Source of the DNA: Cryptomeria japonica
Lineage: Eukaryota; Streptophyta; Pinopsida; Cupressales; Cupressaceae
DNA length: 64,000 nt
Assembly: GCF_030272615.1 (NCBI RefSeq)
Contig: NC_081408.1
Coordinates: 339,542,793-339,606,792 of the forward strand
Direction: 5' to 3'
Shown here in pieces: positions 35,720 to 46,585 of this stretch. The translations under genes were made by a program, and so were the position numbers. Within the stretch, counting starts at the first letter, position 1, and every line of letters begins with the position of its first letter. The notes below the pieces were generated by a model. It saw only the letters and a list, made by a program, of their open reading frames with translations, did no database searches and was not told the origin of the DNA.

Positions 35720-37700
35720 CATCTATTATAAAACCAAAGCACTTGGGAGTGATTCTTTTGTTTGTCACAGTCCAGGAAAACAGTGTCTACTAGAGCCTTG
35801 AATAACTGACTAGAAAGATTTTTAATTCCTTTTCTTTTTCCTTCTGATTTTTCACTATCACTTCCATCCTCTGAGTCAGATGCCCTCGGCCTTTTTTTTT
35901 TTTTTTTTTTCATACTCATTGTCATGCTTTGAATTATTTTTCTTTCTTGGTGACTCCTTACTGATCTCACTGTCAGTTTCACTCTCAGAATCTGAGTCTG
36001 ATGTACCAGAATCTGATGAACCTGATGAACTAGAAGAATTGTCATTAGAGGTAGATTCATCTAACTCAGGAATAGACTTTTGCTGTTGCATTACAAGCCT
36101 TGGCATATTCTTCAAATACTCACGTAAACTCTCAGTGATACCACCAAGACCAATAGAAGTAAAGAAATTGATAGAAAATCGTGAATTTTTGGGATTGTCC
36201 TTTGGAGAAATTGAATCAAAAGACTCCTACATTGTTGGATCGTTCAACCTTTCATTAAGCAACAATATACCAAGCTGTTCTACGAGCTCCTGCAAGAGAA
36301 TCTTTATAAAAATATGGGAAGAGGAAGTAGTATCTTCCTCTGTCTCATGTATATAAGCAAGACAATGCCCTGGAAGACCATCTGTGCCAAGTAAGTGGGC
36401 AAAAAAAATTGCAACATTACGTAGTTTATTTGTTTCCAGTCTGTGTATCATAGAATACTGTTGTACAAAACACTTATCAAAAAATTCCTCATAAATTTTA
36501 TTGATCATACAAAATATTTTCCCAAGAAGACCATAATAACGAAGGTATGTTCTCTCTTGACAAGGTTCAAGCTTGATCTTTAGTAGCTTATGACTAGCTT
36601 CCTCAAAATCAACACTTGACATGATTGTCAAATAAATTGTACGTCTTAAATTGACCAAGTTTGTCTCTGTCTCATCCTATATTGTCAGTCCTTCCTCACC
36701 TTCCTCTTCATCATCATCATCATCATTTGAATCATCACGTGAATCATTCTCCCCTTCTACTTCATCTGAAGAAGCATCTCCAAGGATATCTTTCTTCAAT
36801 TTTTCATAGGTTGCCTCATGCTCTAAGAAATTAGGATCTGGCTTGAAAACATCCAAACCAACTTCTTGATCAAGTTCATCTTCTAGGAAAACTTCATGTG
36901 TTAAAACTAATTTGGACGCACAACTGGATGACCCTCGAACTTAGCTTTGCGAAATGCAAAAAGGCCTTCAATTAAAAACTGTACTCGTTTGTCAATTTCC
37001 CCCTCATGGAGAATACCTCTAAATCTTTCAAAAATCCCATAGAGACCTTTGGGTGAAAGGTCTTGCAACAAAGAACCACATTCTTTCACGAAGGCAACAA
37101 CAACCTCTACATTGTCATCTGTAGGGTTCTCTAGTAAAAGGGTGAGAATTTCCAAGGCAATGATCTCATGTGCAACTTGTTGATTCACTAAATGAGCTAT
37201 GAATTTGGTTGCTGCTATCAACATGTGCTTGTCATTGCGTTTGTATGCCCTCTTAAGCTGCAAAATAATTCTTTGCAAAAGTAGATTTCCAACTTTAGGA
37301 AATTTTGTATTTACCACAACAACCAACGCAACAAAAACATCTGTAAATCTAGGGGATGCCATTTAGGATTTCATACAAGACCTACGAAATAGACCCCTCC
37401 CATGGATGAGATTCTCTGCAAACAACTCTGGAATGATGTTCTTGATGGTAGATGCATTTACCTTGTTTACTAACCCATTGATACTCTTCCAAAGGGCATC
37501 CCATGTCATGCACTGGTATTCCACACTGCTCTTGTCTTCCACATCTTTCATCATTTGAGCCAGCTTAAATGGGGGAATATAAACATCCCCGCTTCTTCCA
37601 ACATGCTTCTCAGCTCCTCTTATAGTACCTTCGTGATTCCCATTCTGAGATGGAGTAGACACAACACCAGAAGTTTTCACTTCCACTACCTCTCTATCCC
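35720..37700 (-). pseudogene. CWC22: CWC22 splicing-factor pseudogene captured by CACTA-1
   Basis: CWC22 is a spliceosome protein with MIF4G and MA3 domains. The frame at 37,686-37,363 holds VYIPPFKLAQMMKDVEDKSS and INGLVNKVNASTIKNIIPEL; after a stop, 37,362-36,907 has the MIF4G helices (QLKRAYKRNDKHMLIAATKF, IFERFRGILHEGEIDKRVQF). A frameshift near 36,905 leads through the acidic linker to 36,658-36,227 with the MA3 region (RRTIYLTIMSSVDFEEASHK, SMIHRLETNKLRNVAIFFAH). A block of about 14 residues expected between KLEPCQ and ERTYL is deleted. The Ser/Asp-rich tail (36,115-35,719) is frameshifted at a poly-Lys run. The whole length reads without introns, so it may be a retrocopy or intron-poor capture. 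It cannot make a normal protein. Confidence 0.93.
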
Positions 37701-39260
37701 TCTTGTTTCCAGAAGCCCCTTTACCACTTAATTCGTTCTCATTTTTTTACATAAACCCATCAAGAAGCATGAGTTTTTGCATATAAGCTCGCCTAAATAT
37801 TTTATAGTTATTTTTCATCAAGATTCCCTTAGGAGTTGGCAGATCCTGCTTCCATAGTTTAATTCTATTTTCTCAAAGGACAATCCTCAAAATCCATGCA
37901 TTGCAAACAACTTTTTACACCTTTGTTGGTTGTGGTGGCGTCACAGAGAGTTTACATCAATAAATGAAGAACATGCCAATGCTTTTAATGCAGCAGTAGA
38001 AGTCTATCTCTTATTCAATATCTCTAGTGAAACCCCCATGATCTTTTGTTGGAGTAGAATTTGTTATATTCTAGAAAGGGTCTTGTCCTTTGTTGATGGG
38101 ATCTTAATCTACCTCAAGAAATAATTGTTCTTATCTCCAACAAGAAGTGGAACTAAATGAAGATCTAGCACCATGAAATGAATCCTCAAAAGGATTACTA
38201 TAGTTAGTTTTGGTAGATAATGATCTGGGTAAAATACTAATGTGGCTTTAGGAAACATTATGTACTAGCTTAGCATACTCTAACAACTTTGGTGTGACAT
38301 GCTACATCCAATTAAGTCTCCATCGGTATCTCTATTGTGTTTATGGATTGGGATTCAATGTACTCTTTTTATACACAGATTTTACTTTCAACTGAGGAGG
38401 TTTGTATGTACTTACTTGTCTTTTGATTGTATCCCTATTTCAAGAATTTCTTCTATCAACAAATCATTTGTTGTAAGTTGTACAAGTGGAAGCTTGAACA
38501 TGCCTTCCATTGTAGCCTTGTTGATACGTTCAACACCATCTTGTGCAACAAATCTTTAGAACTCCACTATTTCATTGAAGAGTGAGTAGTAGGGACAATA
38601 TAGGACACTTACGGAGGTTTTTCAAGAGAGATAAATAGACCTAAATATTATGGCTTAATAATGATCAATAGGTAAACAGATAAGAAACTCTCAATATCAA
38701 AATGACTTTCTCAATTGTCTTTACTAGAAGTGGATAGATCTGCTAATAATGGCTTTATGACTGTATGTCAACTTAATCCAAGAGCTAGAACTAATATGCA
38801 ATATCTAGATTTATGATCTCTATAATATAACAATCCCATAATTATGTTTCCACGCATCTATACCACAACACAAACATCATGCTAGTGTGCAGCCATAGCA
38901 ATTGATATCCTAATTATAGAATGTGAAGTATGCACATAACTATGAATAAAGATTAAGAAAAACAAAGAAAGATGCTTATTGCAAATATAAATGACTAATG
39001 GACAAGAATTGAATTCATTGTAGATAGTTTTGAATATCAAATTCACTTATTTGTGTGCATTTAGTAACTCATGTACTTGTGGCCAACCATTTATCTCTTT
39101 CATAAATTAAACACTTATTAATAACATTAAATGGCTGAGTAATTATGTTTTAGTTGAAATTGAAAATTAAATATTTTATTTCAGGACAGCTCACACTATT
39201 CCCTATCATATTTTAGACTCTCGATTTTGTTAGTAGTGGTTTGATGTCTTTGGAGCTGAT
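37701..39260. other. Stretch without a recognised gene
   Basis: Immediately upstream of the CWC22 relic a short N-terminal extension (to about 37,800, minus) may belong to it. Beyond that I see no known coding. Open frames at 37,930-38,124 and 38,299-38,559 lack motifs. Confidence 0.5.
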
Positions 39261-39269
39261 CATTACATT

Positions 39270-40085
39270 TCTTTAGTTACGTGTGTCAGCGTACTCCCAG
39301 CCTGTACCAAAATGGGAGCTTTGGAACAAGTTATGGACATCCATCAAAGCATAAAAGATAGAGGAATTTTGTCAGATGTAGTTGCAACTGCTCTATTAAC
39401 ATGTATACAAAATGTGGAAGCATAGGCAAGGCACAGGAATTGTTTGACGGATTGCCTCAAATAAATGTGGTTTCCTGGATTGCAATGATTGCCGGATATG
39501 CACAAAATGGATTTATTGAGAAGGCTTTAGAAACTTTCAAGCAAATACAATCGGCAGGTGTAAAGCCAAATTCCATGACCATTGCTACTATCCTCCCCGC
39601 CTGTGCCAAAATGGGAGATTTGGAACAGGGTATGGACATTCATCGAAGCATAAAGGATAGAGGAATTTTGTCAAATGTTGTAGTTGCAACTGCCTTGGTA
39701 GACATGTATGCAAAATGTGGAAGCATAGACAAGGCACGTGAACTATTTGATAGAATGCCTAAAAGAAATGTTGTCTCATGGACTGCAATGATTACTGGAT
39801 ATGCACAAAATGGATTTGTCAAAAAGGCTTTAGACACTTTCAAGCAAATGAAATTGGAAGGCATAAAGTCAAATTCCACAACCTTTGCCAGAATCCTCCC
39901 TGCCTGTACAAAAATGGGAGCTTTGGAATAGGGTATGGACATCCATCAAAGCATAACGGATAGAGGAATTTTGTTAGGTGTTGTACTTGAAAATGCCCTG
40001 CTTGACATGAATGCAAAATGTGGAAACATGGACAAGGCTCGTGAATTGTTTGATACGATGCCACAAAGAGATGTGATCTCATGTG
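39270..40085 (+). pseudogene. PPR (PLS-type) protein fragment in CACTA-1
   Basis: This holds several pentatricopeptide repeats in the arrangement of plant organelle RNA-editing and processing factors. The start (39,270-39,400; PACTKMGALEQVMDIHQSIK) is shifted out of frame. The main frame 39,401-39,931 has repeated units such as MYTKCGSIGKAQELFDGLPQ, VVSWIAMIAGYAQNG, and VVVATALVDMYAKCGSIDKA. A stop at 39,929 replaces Gln in ALEQGMDIH, and the repeat continues to about 40,085 (LDMNAKCGNMDKARELFDTM). There is no organelle transit peptide and no E or DYW domain. It is a captured internal piece, about 160 bp from the CACTA-1 right subterminal region. Confidence 0.92.
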
Positions 40086-40399
40086 CACAATCAGCACACA
40101 CGTATACGGGAGGAAGGGATTGCTACTACAAAATTGAACACTCACTCCTTAATCACAGTTCTATGGTTTTATGAGATTAAACTAGGGCAATTAACCACCA
40201 CATGTATATTTTTTGCAACATGAAATTAAAAGCTAGGGAAATTTGAATCTACCTCATGTGCGGGATTGCAAGCAATGCCACAAATGCCTTCAACGTGGGT
40301 TTGATATTCTTGGGGGTTGAAGTCGCCACGGACACCTACGCAGGAAATTTGCAATACAAATGAATTCCCCTCTTCTTTGTTTTTTAAGTAATGGCCGTT

Positions 40400-40603
40400 G
40401 TTGTCAGAATTACAATGAACTCGAGCACTTTTAAAAAAAAAGAAAATTCTCATTGCTAATGCCTTCTTCATCGAAACCAAATGGGAAATTTTCGTCGGAA
40501 TTACGACGAATGCGGGCATTTTTTCAAAAAAAATCAAATTTGGCCATAATATACCTTCTCCGTCGGAAACCTTAGTCAGAAATCTAGTCCAAATGTATTA
40601 GTG
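40400..40603. repeat. CACTA-1 right terminal and subterminal repeats
   Basis: The end contains GTCGGAATTACGACGAATG (about 40,494) and CCGTCGGAAACC (about 40,560), then the terminal AAATGTATTAGTG. Reverse-complemented, it aligns with the left end of CACTA-2 over about 150 bp, including a shared GGAGAAGGTATATT and a poly-T/poly-A block. Confidence 0.85.
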
Positions 40604-42122
40604 TGGGCCCTCCATGCATTTCCCTTTGGAAACTTTTCCTTTGCATGCTTTCCTTTAGCACAACCTTCATAAACCTCCTTGTGTTCCTCAACCTTGGGCA
40701 AACCAGAAACTAATGCATGCGAGGTTAGAAACTTCAAACTATGAAAATTTAAATGCCCATACCAGAGATGCCATAAGAAACTTGAATCCTCATAAGACAT
40801 ATTTTCCAAGATGTTGTTATGTTCACCAAACCTCAAGGGGAACATCCTATTTCTTATCATAGGAACAACAGTGATCACCCTATTGCCCTTATTCTTATCA
40901 TAGATAGTACATGTCTTATTCTCAAAGACTACTTTATAATTTTTCTCACATAGCTTCCCAACACTTATAAATCGTGCTTCAATTATGGAGTATAATAAAT
41001 ATCATGAATACTCTTTATACCTTCTTTTGTTTGGGCCTCCATAGCTCCTTTGGTAGCAACCTCCAATGATTTATCATCACCAAGATGGATCTTGGATTTG
41101 AAACTTCCATCCTTTGTTAACAAAAACTTCTCATTCCTTGTCATATGGTTAGAGCATCCAGAATCTAGGTACCAAACATCTTTACTAGTATTTTCACCCT
41201 TGGCATAAGATAAAAATAAGTGATCAGGAGGATTTTCACTACTTTCTTGAGCATAGTTAGCACTTTTACCTTCTTTCAATCTGCATTCTCTTTCAAAGTG
41301 GCCATGCTTGTTATAATGGTAACATTGAACATTTCTCTTATCAAATCCACCTCTACCTCTTCCTCTTGAGCCACCTCTACCTCTACCTCTTGAATAATTT
41401 TGGCTTTGCCGTTTACCTTGGCCTTGATTGATTTTGGCACTACTACTTCTTGCATCTTCATTTTTTGTAATTTGTAATTTAGAGGAAAACACCTTCTCTA
41501 AACCTTCAAAAGAGTATTTTAATCTTTCTTCATGAGACATCAGGGATGCAACCAATTGATCAAACTATAGTTTTGTCAAATCCTTTCTTTCTTCTATGAT
41601 TATTGCAACATGATTCCATCTAGGTGCCAAAGATCTCAACACCTCTTTTATAAAAACTTCATTTCTTACAATTTCCCCAAGTGTAGCCATTTTATTGACC
41701 ACATCTTTGACTCTGACACAATAATCACTTATACTTTCAGCTTCTTGCATCTTCAAATTCTCAAATTCTCGCTTCAAAGTTTGAAGCTTGACCACTTTAA
41801 CTTGATCACTACCTTGGTAAGCTTCTTGTAGAGTCTTCCAAGTATCTTTGGCAGTCGTTGCTCCTAATATTCTTGGAAATAAGCTCTTATTAAGAGTTGT
41901 CTAAATGCAAAACAAAGATTGAGCATTCTTTTTCCTTTCTTCCCTTTTTATTGTTCTTTCATTAGCTGTAAGGGCATTCCAATTAGCTGGCTCCTCATAA
42001 CCTGATTCAATAATCTCCCACAAATATTTTCCAATAAAAAAGGTCAGCATCTTAATGCACCAATTATCATAATCATTCCCATCAAATTTTGGAATGTGTA
42101 TATGGTTAGAATTTGACATCAT
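40604..42122 (-). pseudogene. Copia A gag, protease and gag-pre-integrase
   Basis: The ATG is at 42,122. The gag N-terminus reads IPKFDGNDYDNWCIKMLTFF; a stop replaces Gln after SLFCI at 41,901. Gag continues through 41,795-41,565 (ESISDYCVRVKDVVNKMATL). The frame 41,555-40,983 has an Arg/Gly-rich segment, a CCHC zinc knuckle (CYHYNKHGHFEREC, with Tyr-His where CX2C is standard) and the aspartic protease start WYLDSGCSNHMT. The frame 40,878-40,604 is the gag-pre-integrase domain (FLWHLWYGHLNFHSLKFL, then CAKGKHAKEKFPKGNAWRA). It stops at the CACTA-1 junction and continues in frame at 11,359. Confidence 0.94.
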
Positions 42123-42174
42123 TAACTTTGGCGAAATTCCAACAATAAAAATTTAACCCAAAATTATTTTACCT

Positions 42175-42186
42175 GCTCTGATACCA
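42175..42186 (-). other. Copia A primer-binding site
   Basis: On the minus strand this reads TGGTATCAGAGC, complementary to the 3' end of initiator methionine tRNA. It lies about 50 bp upstream of the gag ATG and 2 bp from the LTR edge. Confidence 0.93.
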
Positions 42187-42188
42187 CT

Positions 42189-42555
42189 TGTAGAATCTAA
42201 AACTAACCCTTTTCTTATAGCCAGTTGACCAAGAAAATATAATAATAGAGAAAACAACTAACAACAATAAAAATTACAGAGACAACATAAAACACAACTC
42301 AAAATTTAAAAAATAGAGTTCTCTGTTTTTGGAACATCACACACATTCTATATTGTTGCTTAATAAAAAGAATACAAATATTTCCTATAAATAGAGTTTT
42401 CCAACTTCACTAACAAAAGAATTGAAAAGCTTTAAAAATAGAACATACAGTACTAAGGATAGAGCATGCTATGAATGCATTTATTTGGTGGAAAAAATCA
42501 GACTAAAAATATAAAATAAACTCCAAACCAAATTTAATTAATAGCATGCACAACA
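42189..42555 (-). mobile_element. Copia A 5' LTR
   Basis: On the plus strand it starts TGTAGAATCTAAAAC next to the primer site and probably ends GCACAACA at 42,555, giving TG...CA edges and a ~367-bp LTR. The outer edge is inferred, because the second LTR is missing and a target duplication cannot be checked. Confidence 0.6.
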
Positions 42556-44785
42556 TGCTTTATTTTTAAGAATGCCAAAAAACTACAAAACTAAGAATAG
42601 CCTAAATCTATTCGAATCCTTTGATGATGCATGATTATGATTTTTTTGTGCATGATGGTGTATGCATGTCGGGGCTTCCTAACTGAACAACAACACCACT
42701 TATCTTCATAAGATTGTCTTGTCTGATCTTCTAGTTACAATTTTTTGATCAAAGAAGTGTTAAGTGTCAAAGATGGGAGAAGCCTAAAATTGAGAATTCA
42801 AGGATGGGAGAAGACACCAGATAATAGATCCATTTATATGCTAGATTGTGATGAGCTTTACTGTGCATAGGGACTGGAGTTTGAAGAAGAGGTCAACATG
42901 GTAGATGCTTATGAACTCCTAGCCTATGAATTTGGCCATCTAAGGGAGAAGATGATTAAGGTAACCACCCATATTAAATGCATTGATATTAGACTTATCC
43001 CACCTTTGAAATCATAATATGGCTTCCAAAACAATTTTATACAAAAGGAATAGAGAATCAATGTGCTCACAATTCTATACATTTATTGAATTGCTCTGAG
43101 TCTTACACCAGGTGGACCAACCACCAAGATCTATTCTTAACTTTTTAAATATCTCAGACATTAAAAAATACAAATTCAAGAACATTGACATAGACAAACA
43201 ACAAAAGATCACGAAATTAGACCACTATTCTAAATACTACATTCTTTTGATTGTGTCCATTTACTAAAAAAATGTAACAAACATGTAATGTGATTTATAC
43301 TACACTATCAATCATGTGGAATCTTTTTAAAACCGTTCTATATTTTTTATGTAATTAACTTGTATTAATGTAACTCACACAAAACTATCAACCACATGGA
43401 ATCTTTACATTACAATTTGACAACTTTTCAAATGACAATATGAATCTCTTCATGTTCATGGCCTTATATAGAAATTTGAAGAGATTATATTCTTTACATA
43501 AATTATAAATTAAAATATAAGCGTTATGATATTCAATTTATTTAATAAATGCAAAAAATGTCTAGTTAAGATGGATTCTTTGACTACATAGACAAAAAAA
43601 ATTTGCTCACAAAAATATTATTGTTATAAATTTATAAAATTCTAATAATTCTTTTGTTTAAATATGATGGATTCTATATGAATATAACCAAAGGTGAATA
43701 ATTATTGGTGAAATGTATTGTAATTATAAATAAATAAACACACAAAAATTAATATTTTATGTTTCAAACAATAATTTTTATTTGTACTATTTTTAGAACA
43801 AAAGTATCAACAATCCTCACAACAATTCTTACATACTCAACTACTTGTGCTCTTCCCCTCTTAACTTAAAATTTCTTTTTTAATTGAAAAAATTGGATGA
43901 CATAGAGAATAGGAAATTGCAAAAAAAAGAGAAGTGTATGCTGCAAACCTTCAAACAATAGACCTGTGAAACAGATGTAGCGGGTACAAATCATGACACT
44001 AAATTTTTGAACTGTCATTTTTGGCAGCCATACTGGTTAATGCGAAATCGACCTTTTTTAATTTTGTTCAAATTTACCTACAACTTGAATTAATAGAGGT
44101 TTACAACTTATTATGTTTATTAATTTAATCTAGAAATGTTTTTTAATTAATGCAGATATTTTTTTCTTTTCAAAAATCATTCCAACTATGTATTCAAGAA
44201 GCTATGATGGAGGATAATAAAAGTGGAGTTGGTAATACGCACATTTTAAGGGTGTAGGAAATAGATAAAAAAATGGCAGGAAAGGGGGTGAAACAGGGTA
44301 ATCACAATCAGTGCAAGTAATACAGAACCCGCTTTAAGCATATGTCTTGAATTTATTCCTCATCAACCCCACAAATATTGGAGACTGATGGTATGGAAAG
44401 TTCGAATAAGCCTTTGCATAGCAATCATTTAGGCCTATGTAAGTAGAAATTTTATTGTCTTTACACTTTTGTTAGAGAAAATTTTAATTAAAAATATTAT
44501 ACTATAGTTTTGTGGATATTTTAACGAACCAGTGTTGGCTGAAACTTACTTAGGGATGGGAAGAAAGTGGACTTAACAATTTCATTTCGAAGATTTATTG
44601 TGGTGTTTTTTCGTAAAGTTTTTCGCTTTTGGTCAGGGATTGCAATTGGCAACCAGTTTGTGCTTTGTGCATTTCGAGGATTGAATCTGATTATGACACT
44701 GATTTTCCAAGAGACGAATTATTTAACTTTTTTAGTCACTATTATTTAAGGCTGCAAGCTCTAAAAAATCATTATGGACTCCAAG
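42556..44785. other. AT-rich stretch without a recognised gene
   Basis: I find no coding similarity, RNA gene or terminal repeat here. It is the genomic sequence between copia A and the TRIM element. Confidence 0.6.
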
Positions 44786-45110
44786 TGTTGGGAATGTCAA
44801 TTGACCATTCACATTTACCTAACTCTTGGTTGATAGTTGAATGCCTATATAAATAGTCAAGCATAGGCCATGTATTGAGAACGGTTAATATATAATATTC
44901 CTCGCTTTCAGTGGATGTAGCCATTTATTGGTGAACCACGTTAAACTTGTGTTAGTTATGTTATGCATTTATCTTCTGTTTGTTTTTCGCTTTAGTTTAG
45001 TTGTATATATGTTTGTCTTTGCATGTTTAAAATTAACAATTGGTATCAGAGCGAGGTTCAGGCTAGGAGCCCCAAGCACACGAGAGGTGTGGCTTGAGAG
45101 GGGGTGTTGG
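44786..45110 (+). mobile_element. TRIM-like miniature copia retrotransposon
   Basis: A 253-bp LTR begins TGTTGGGAATGTC (44,786) and ends AAATTAACA (45,038), with a TATA box CTATATAAAT at 44,845 and a GTGGATGTAGCC...GAACCACG block like that of other plant copia/TRIM LTRs. The primer site TGGTATCAGAGC (45,041) follows after 2 bp. The internal region is only about 66 bp and ends in GAGAGGGGG, a polypurine tract, directly before TGTTGGTATTGG (45,105), the start of a second LTR. That second LTR is diverged or cut within about 50 bp, where tRNA-like sequence begins. There is no coding, as expected for TRIMs, which rely on proteins from autonomous elements. Confidence 0.75.
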
Positions 45111-45157
45111 TATTGGAAATAAGCCACATCCACATTGATGATAGACTGGTCTAAGAG

Positions 45158-45229
45158 GGGCTAGTAGCTCAGTGGTAGAGCATTCTAGCACCGTATGGAA
45201 GGTCCTAGGTTCAAGTCCTAGTTGGTCCA
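45158..45229 (+). tRNA. tRNA-like sequence (pseudogene or SINE head), 72 nt
   Basis: It folds as GGGCTAG acceptor (paired with TTGGTCC using G-U wobbles), TA, a 4-bp D stem with loop AGTGGTA, an anticodon arm, a 5-nt variable loop and a perfect 5-bp T stem around TTCAAGT. Pol III box A (TAGCTCAGTGG) and a near-consensus box B (GGTTCAAGTCC) are present. The anticodon arm is weak: 3 of 5 pairs, and C instead of T33. That favours a pseudogene or tRNA-derived SINE head over a working tRNA; I do not assign an amino acid. Confidence 0.7.
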
Positions 45230-45394
45230 TGCCTTGAAATTGAAATCATAGTGTAAGCAATTTAGTTGGTCCATGCCTTGAAATTGAAATCATAGTGTAA
45301 GCAATTTAGTTGGTCCATGCCTTGAAATTGAAATCATAGTGTAAGCAATTTAGTTGGTCCATGCCTTGAAATTGAAATCATAGTGTAAGCAATT
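45222..45394 (+). repeat. 44-bp tandem array, four copies
   Basis: Units start at 45,222, 45,266, 45,310 and 45,354, each beginning TTGGTCCATGCCTTGAAATT; the last lacks its final bases. The copies look identical. The first unit begins exactly with the 3' acceptor strand of the tRNA-like sequence, so the array appears to be a repeated tail of that unit, joined through the shared TAGTTGGTCC. Confidence 0.97.
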
Positions 45395-46256
45395 CTCTAA
45401 AAGTAAGCTGATATTACATTTTCTCATCACTATTGTATTAAGATTACTTTGTTTTGGTTATTATTATTACTTAAATTTAAAAAATGGTGATTTACAAGTT
45501 TACTTAGATCTACATATTTTAATGTAATAAAAAAATATATACTTTTTAACTATTATATCTTTAAGTATTTGTATATCTTCAAATGAAAGTGGAGGCTATT
45601 TTATCATATTATTTTGATTTTATTATGAATTAAAATCTTTGTAAATATACAATAGTTGTGAGTCATCAATGTTATACAAGGCTTTCACTAATGTTGGCAT
45701 TGACATTGTACTATGTGTAAGACAAGTAACACTTTTTTTCGTCTTATTTTGTATTTGCTTATGTTCTCATTAACACACATAGTTTTAATATTTTACAATC
45801 TATTTTTTTTTATATTGCTGAAAACGTTTCTCTTGTTCACTCTAATCATGTCACACTTTTTCTTTTAAGATAAAATCTCATGGTACTATATTTTAAATCT
45901 AATTTTTTTTCTTTTTCTTAAGCATGTATTTTTTTCCCATGCTTCATGTTTTTTTTTTTATTCAAGCATTTCTCTTATGATACCTCATAAGTTTTAATTA
46001 ATCTTTTTGTGATTAAAAAATGCAATTCTTCTAAATGAAGATTTAATGAAAAATTAGAAAAAAAGTAACAAATACAAAAAATAAAAAATTTAGAGTGAAC
46101 ACGTGTAGAAATTAGATCTTTATTATTAGATCTTCATAGTTACAAAAAATATTCATCATAATGCTTGAGATTTTCCATATCTTATGTTTGTCAATATTAT
46201 TGTTAACTCAACTTAAATTTTGAGTAAGCTAGATCATTCTATTGGTATTATGGATG
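45395..46256. other. AT-rich stretch without a recognised gene
   Basis: This is very AT-rich with many T runs. Nothing coding is recognised before the copia B LTR. Confidence 0.6.
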
Positions 46257-46528
46257 TGTTGCAATGGTTTTGTCATTGATGTCAAAACTTATCCTTCTGG
46301 AACTCTACATTGTTGATTTGGCACTTTGGTTATATTGGTTTATTGTTGAACTGACACATTGTGTTCACTGGCAAGGTTAGTGGCTTATGCATAGTCATCG
46401 GTATACATTCACCGGGAGGTTATATGGTTTACCGACATTAAGTTTAAGTTGAAATAATTTGTATTTGGGTTATAATTTATTGACAAATAATTCACCCCCC
46501 CTCTCAGTTGTCCTTCCAGATCCTAAAA
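46257..46528 (+). mobile_element. Copia B 5' LTR
   Basis: The probable start is TGTTGCAATGGTTTTGTC and the end CAGATCCTAAAA, 2 bp before the primer site. The end seems to be a mutated CTAACA. The words TTTTGTCATTGATGTCAA and CACCCCCCCTCTCA near the two ends also occur in the LTR at 62.4-63.9 kb, so the two families are related. The start is inferred. Confidence 0.65.
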
Positions 46529-46530
46529 AT

Positions 46531-46542
46531 TGGTATCAGAGC
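46531..46542 (+). other. Copia B primer-binding site
   Basis: TGGTATCAGAGC, the initiator methionine tRNA primer site, lies 44 bp before the gag ATG. Confidence 0.93.
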
Positions 46543-46585
46543 CTAGTCCTCCTTTTGTAGAAGCCTAACAGCTTGAGGAGATCCT

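Larger units (their letters stand above)
11360..40603 (-). mobile_element. CACTA-1, a 29.2-kb En/Spm-type transposon
   Basis: The left end reads TACTAGTACATT (first base C-to-T relative to CACTA) and the right end is the inverse, AAATGTATTAGTG. Both are flanked by the 3-bp duplication TGG (11,357-11,359 and 40,604-40,606), as expected of CACTA transposons. Both ends carry subterminal copies of a CGTCGGAATTCCGACG-like motif. Inside are broken TNP2 and Transposase_24-type genes on the minus strand, which set the element's orientation. It also holds an unrecognised plus-strand gene, CWC22 and PPR fragments, and a later 4.2-kb LTR insertion. The length reflects gene capture and nesting. An additional nested CACTA inside it cannot be excluded, because its left-end type repeats recur at 22.1 kb. 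Confidence 0.9.
9193..42555 (-). mobile_element. Copia A retrotransposon split by CACTA-1
   Basis: This minus-strand Ty1/copia element has its 5' LTR, primer-binding site and gag-protease part at 42,555-40,604, and its integrase and reverse-transcriptase part at 11,359-9,193. Everything between is the CACTA-1 insertion plus its target duplication. Joining the flanks with one TGG copy keeps the reading frame open across the gag-pre-integrase/integrase boundary, so the two parts are one element. RNase H and the 3' LTR are missing: homology stops at about 9,190, just after the MKDLG region of reverse transcriptase. Several stops and frameshifts make the copy non-functional. Confidence 0.9.

Noticed and set aside
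35880-36356. Plus-strand 158-residue protein
   Set aside because: It is the antisense shadow of the Ser/Asp-rich tail and MA3 end of the CWC22 relic.
39640-39942. Minus-strand frames opposite the PPR repeats
   Set aside because: They are antisense shadows of the PPR coding strand and have no motif of their own.
45158-45229. A functional tRNA gene
   Set aside because: The acceptor, D and T arms and the Pol III boxes fit, but the anticodon stem has only three of five pairs and T33 is missing. A tRNA pseudogene or SINE head is more likely.
45222-45394. CRISPR-like array
   Set aside because: The 44-bp units follow each other directly with no unique spacers, and the genome is a plant's. It is a plain tandem repeat.
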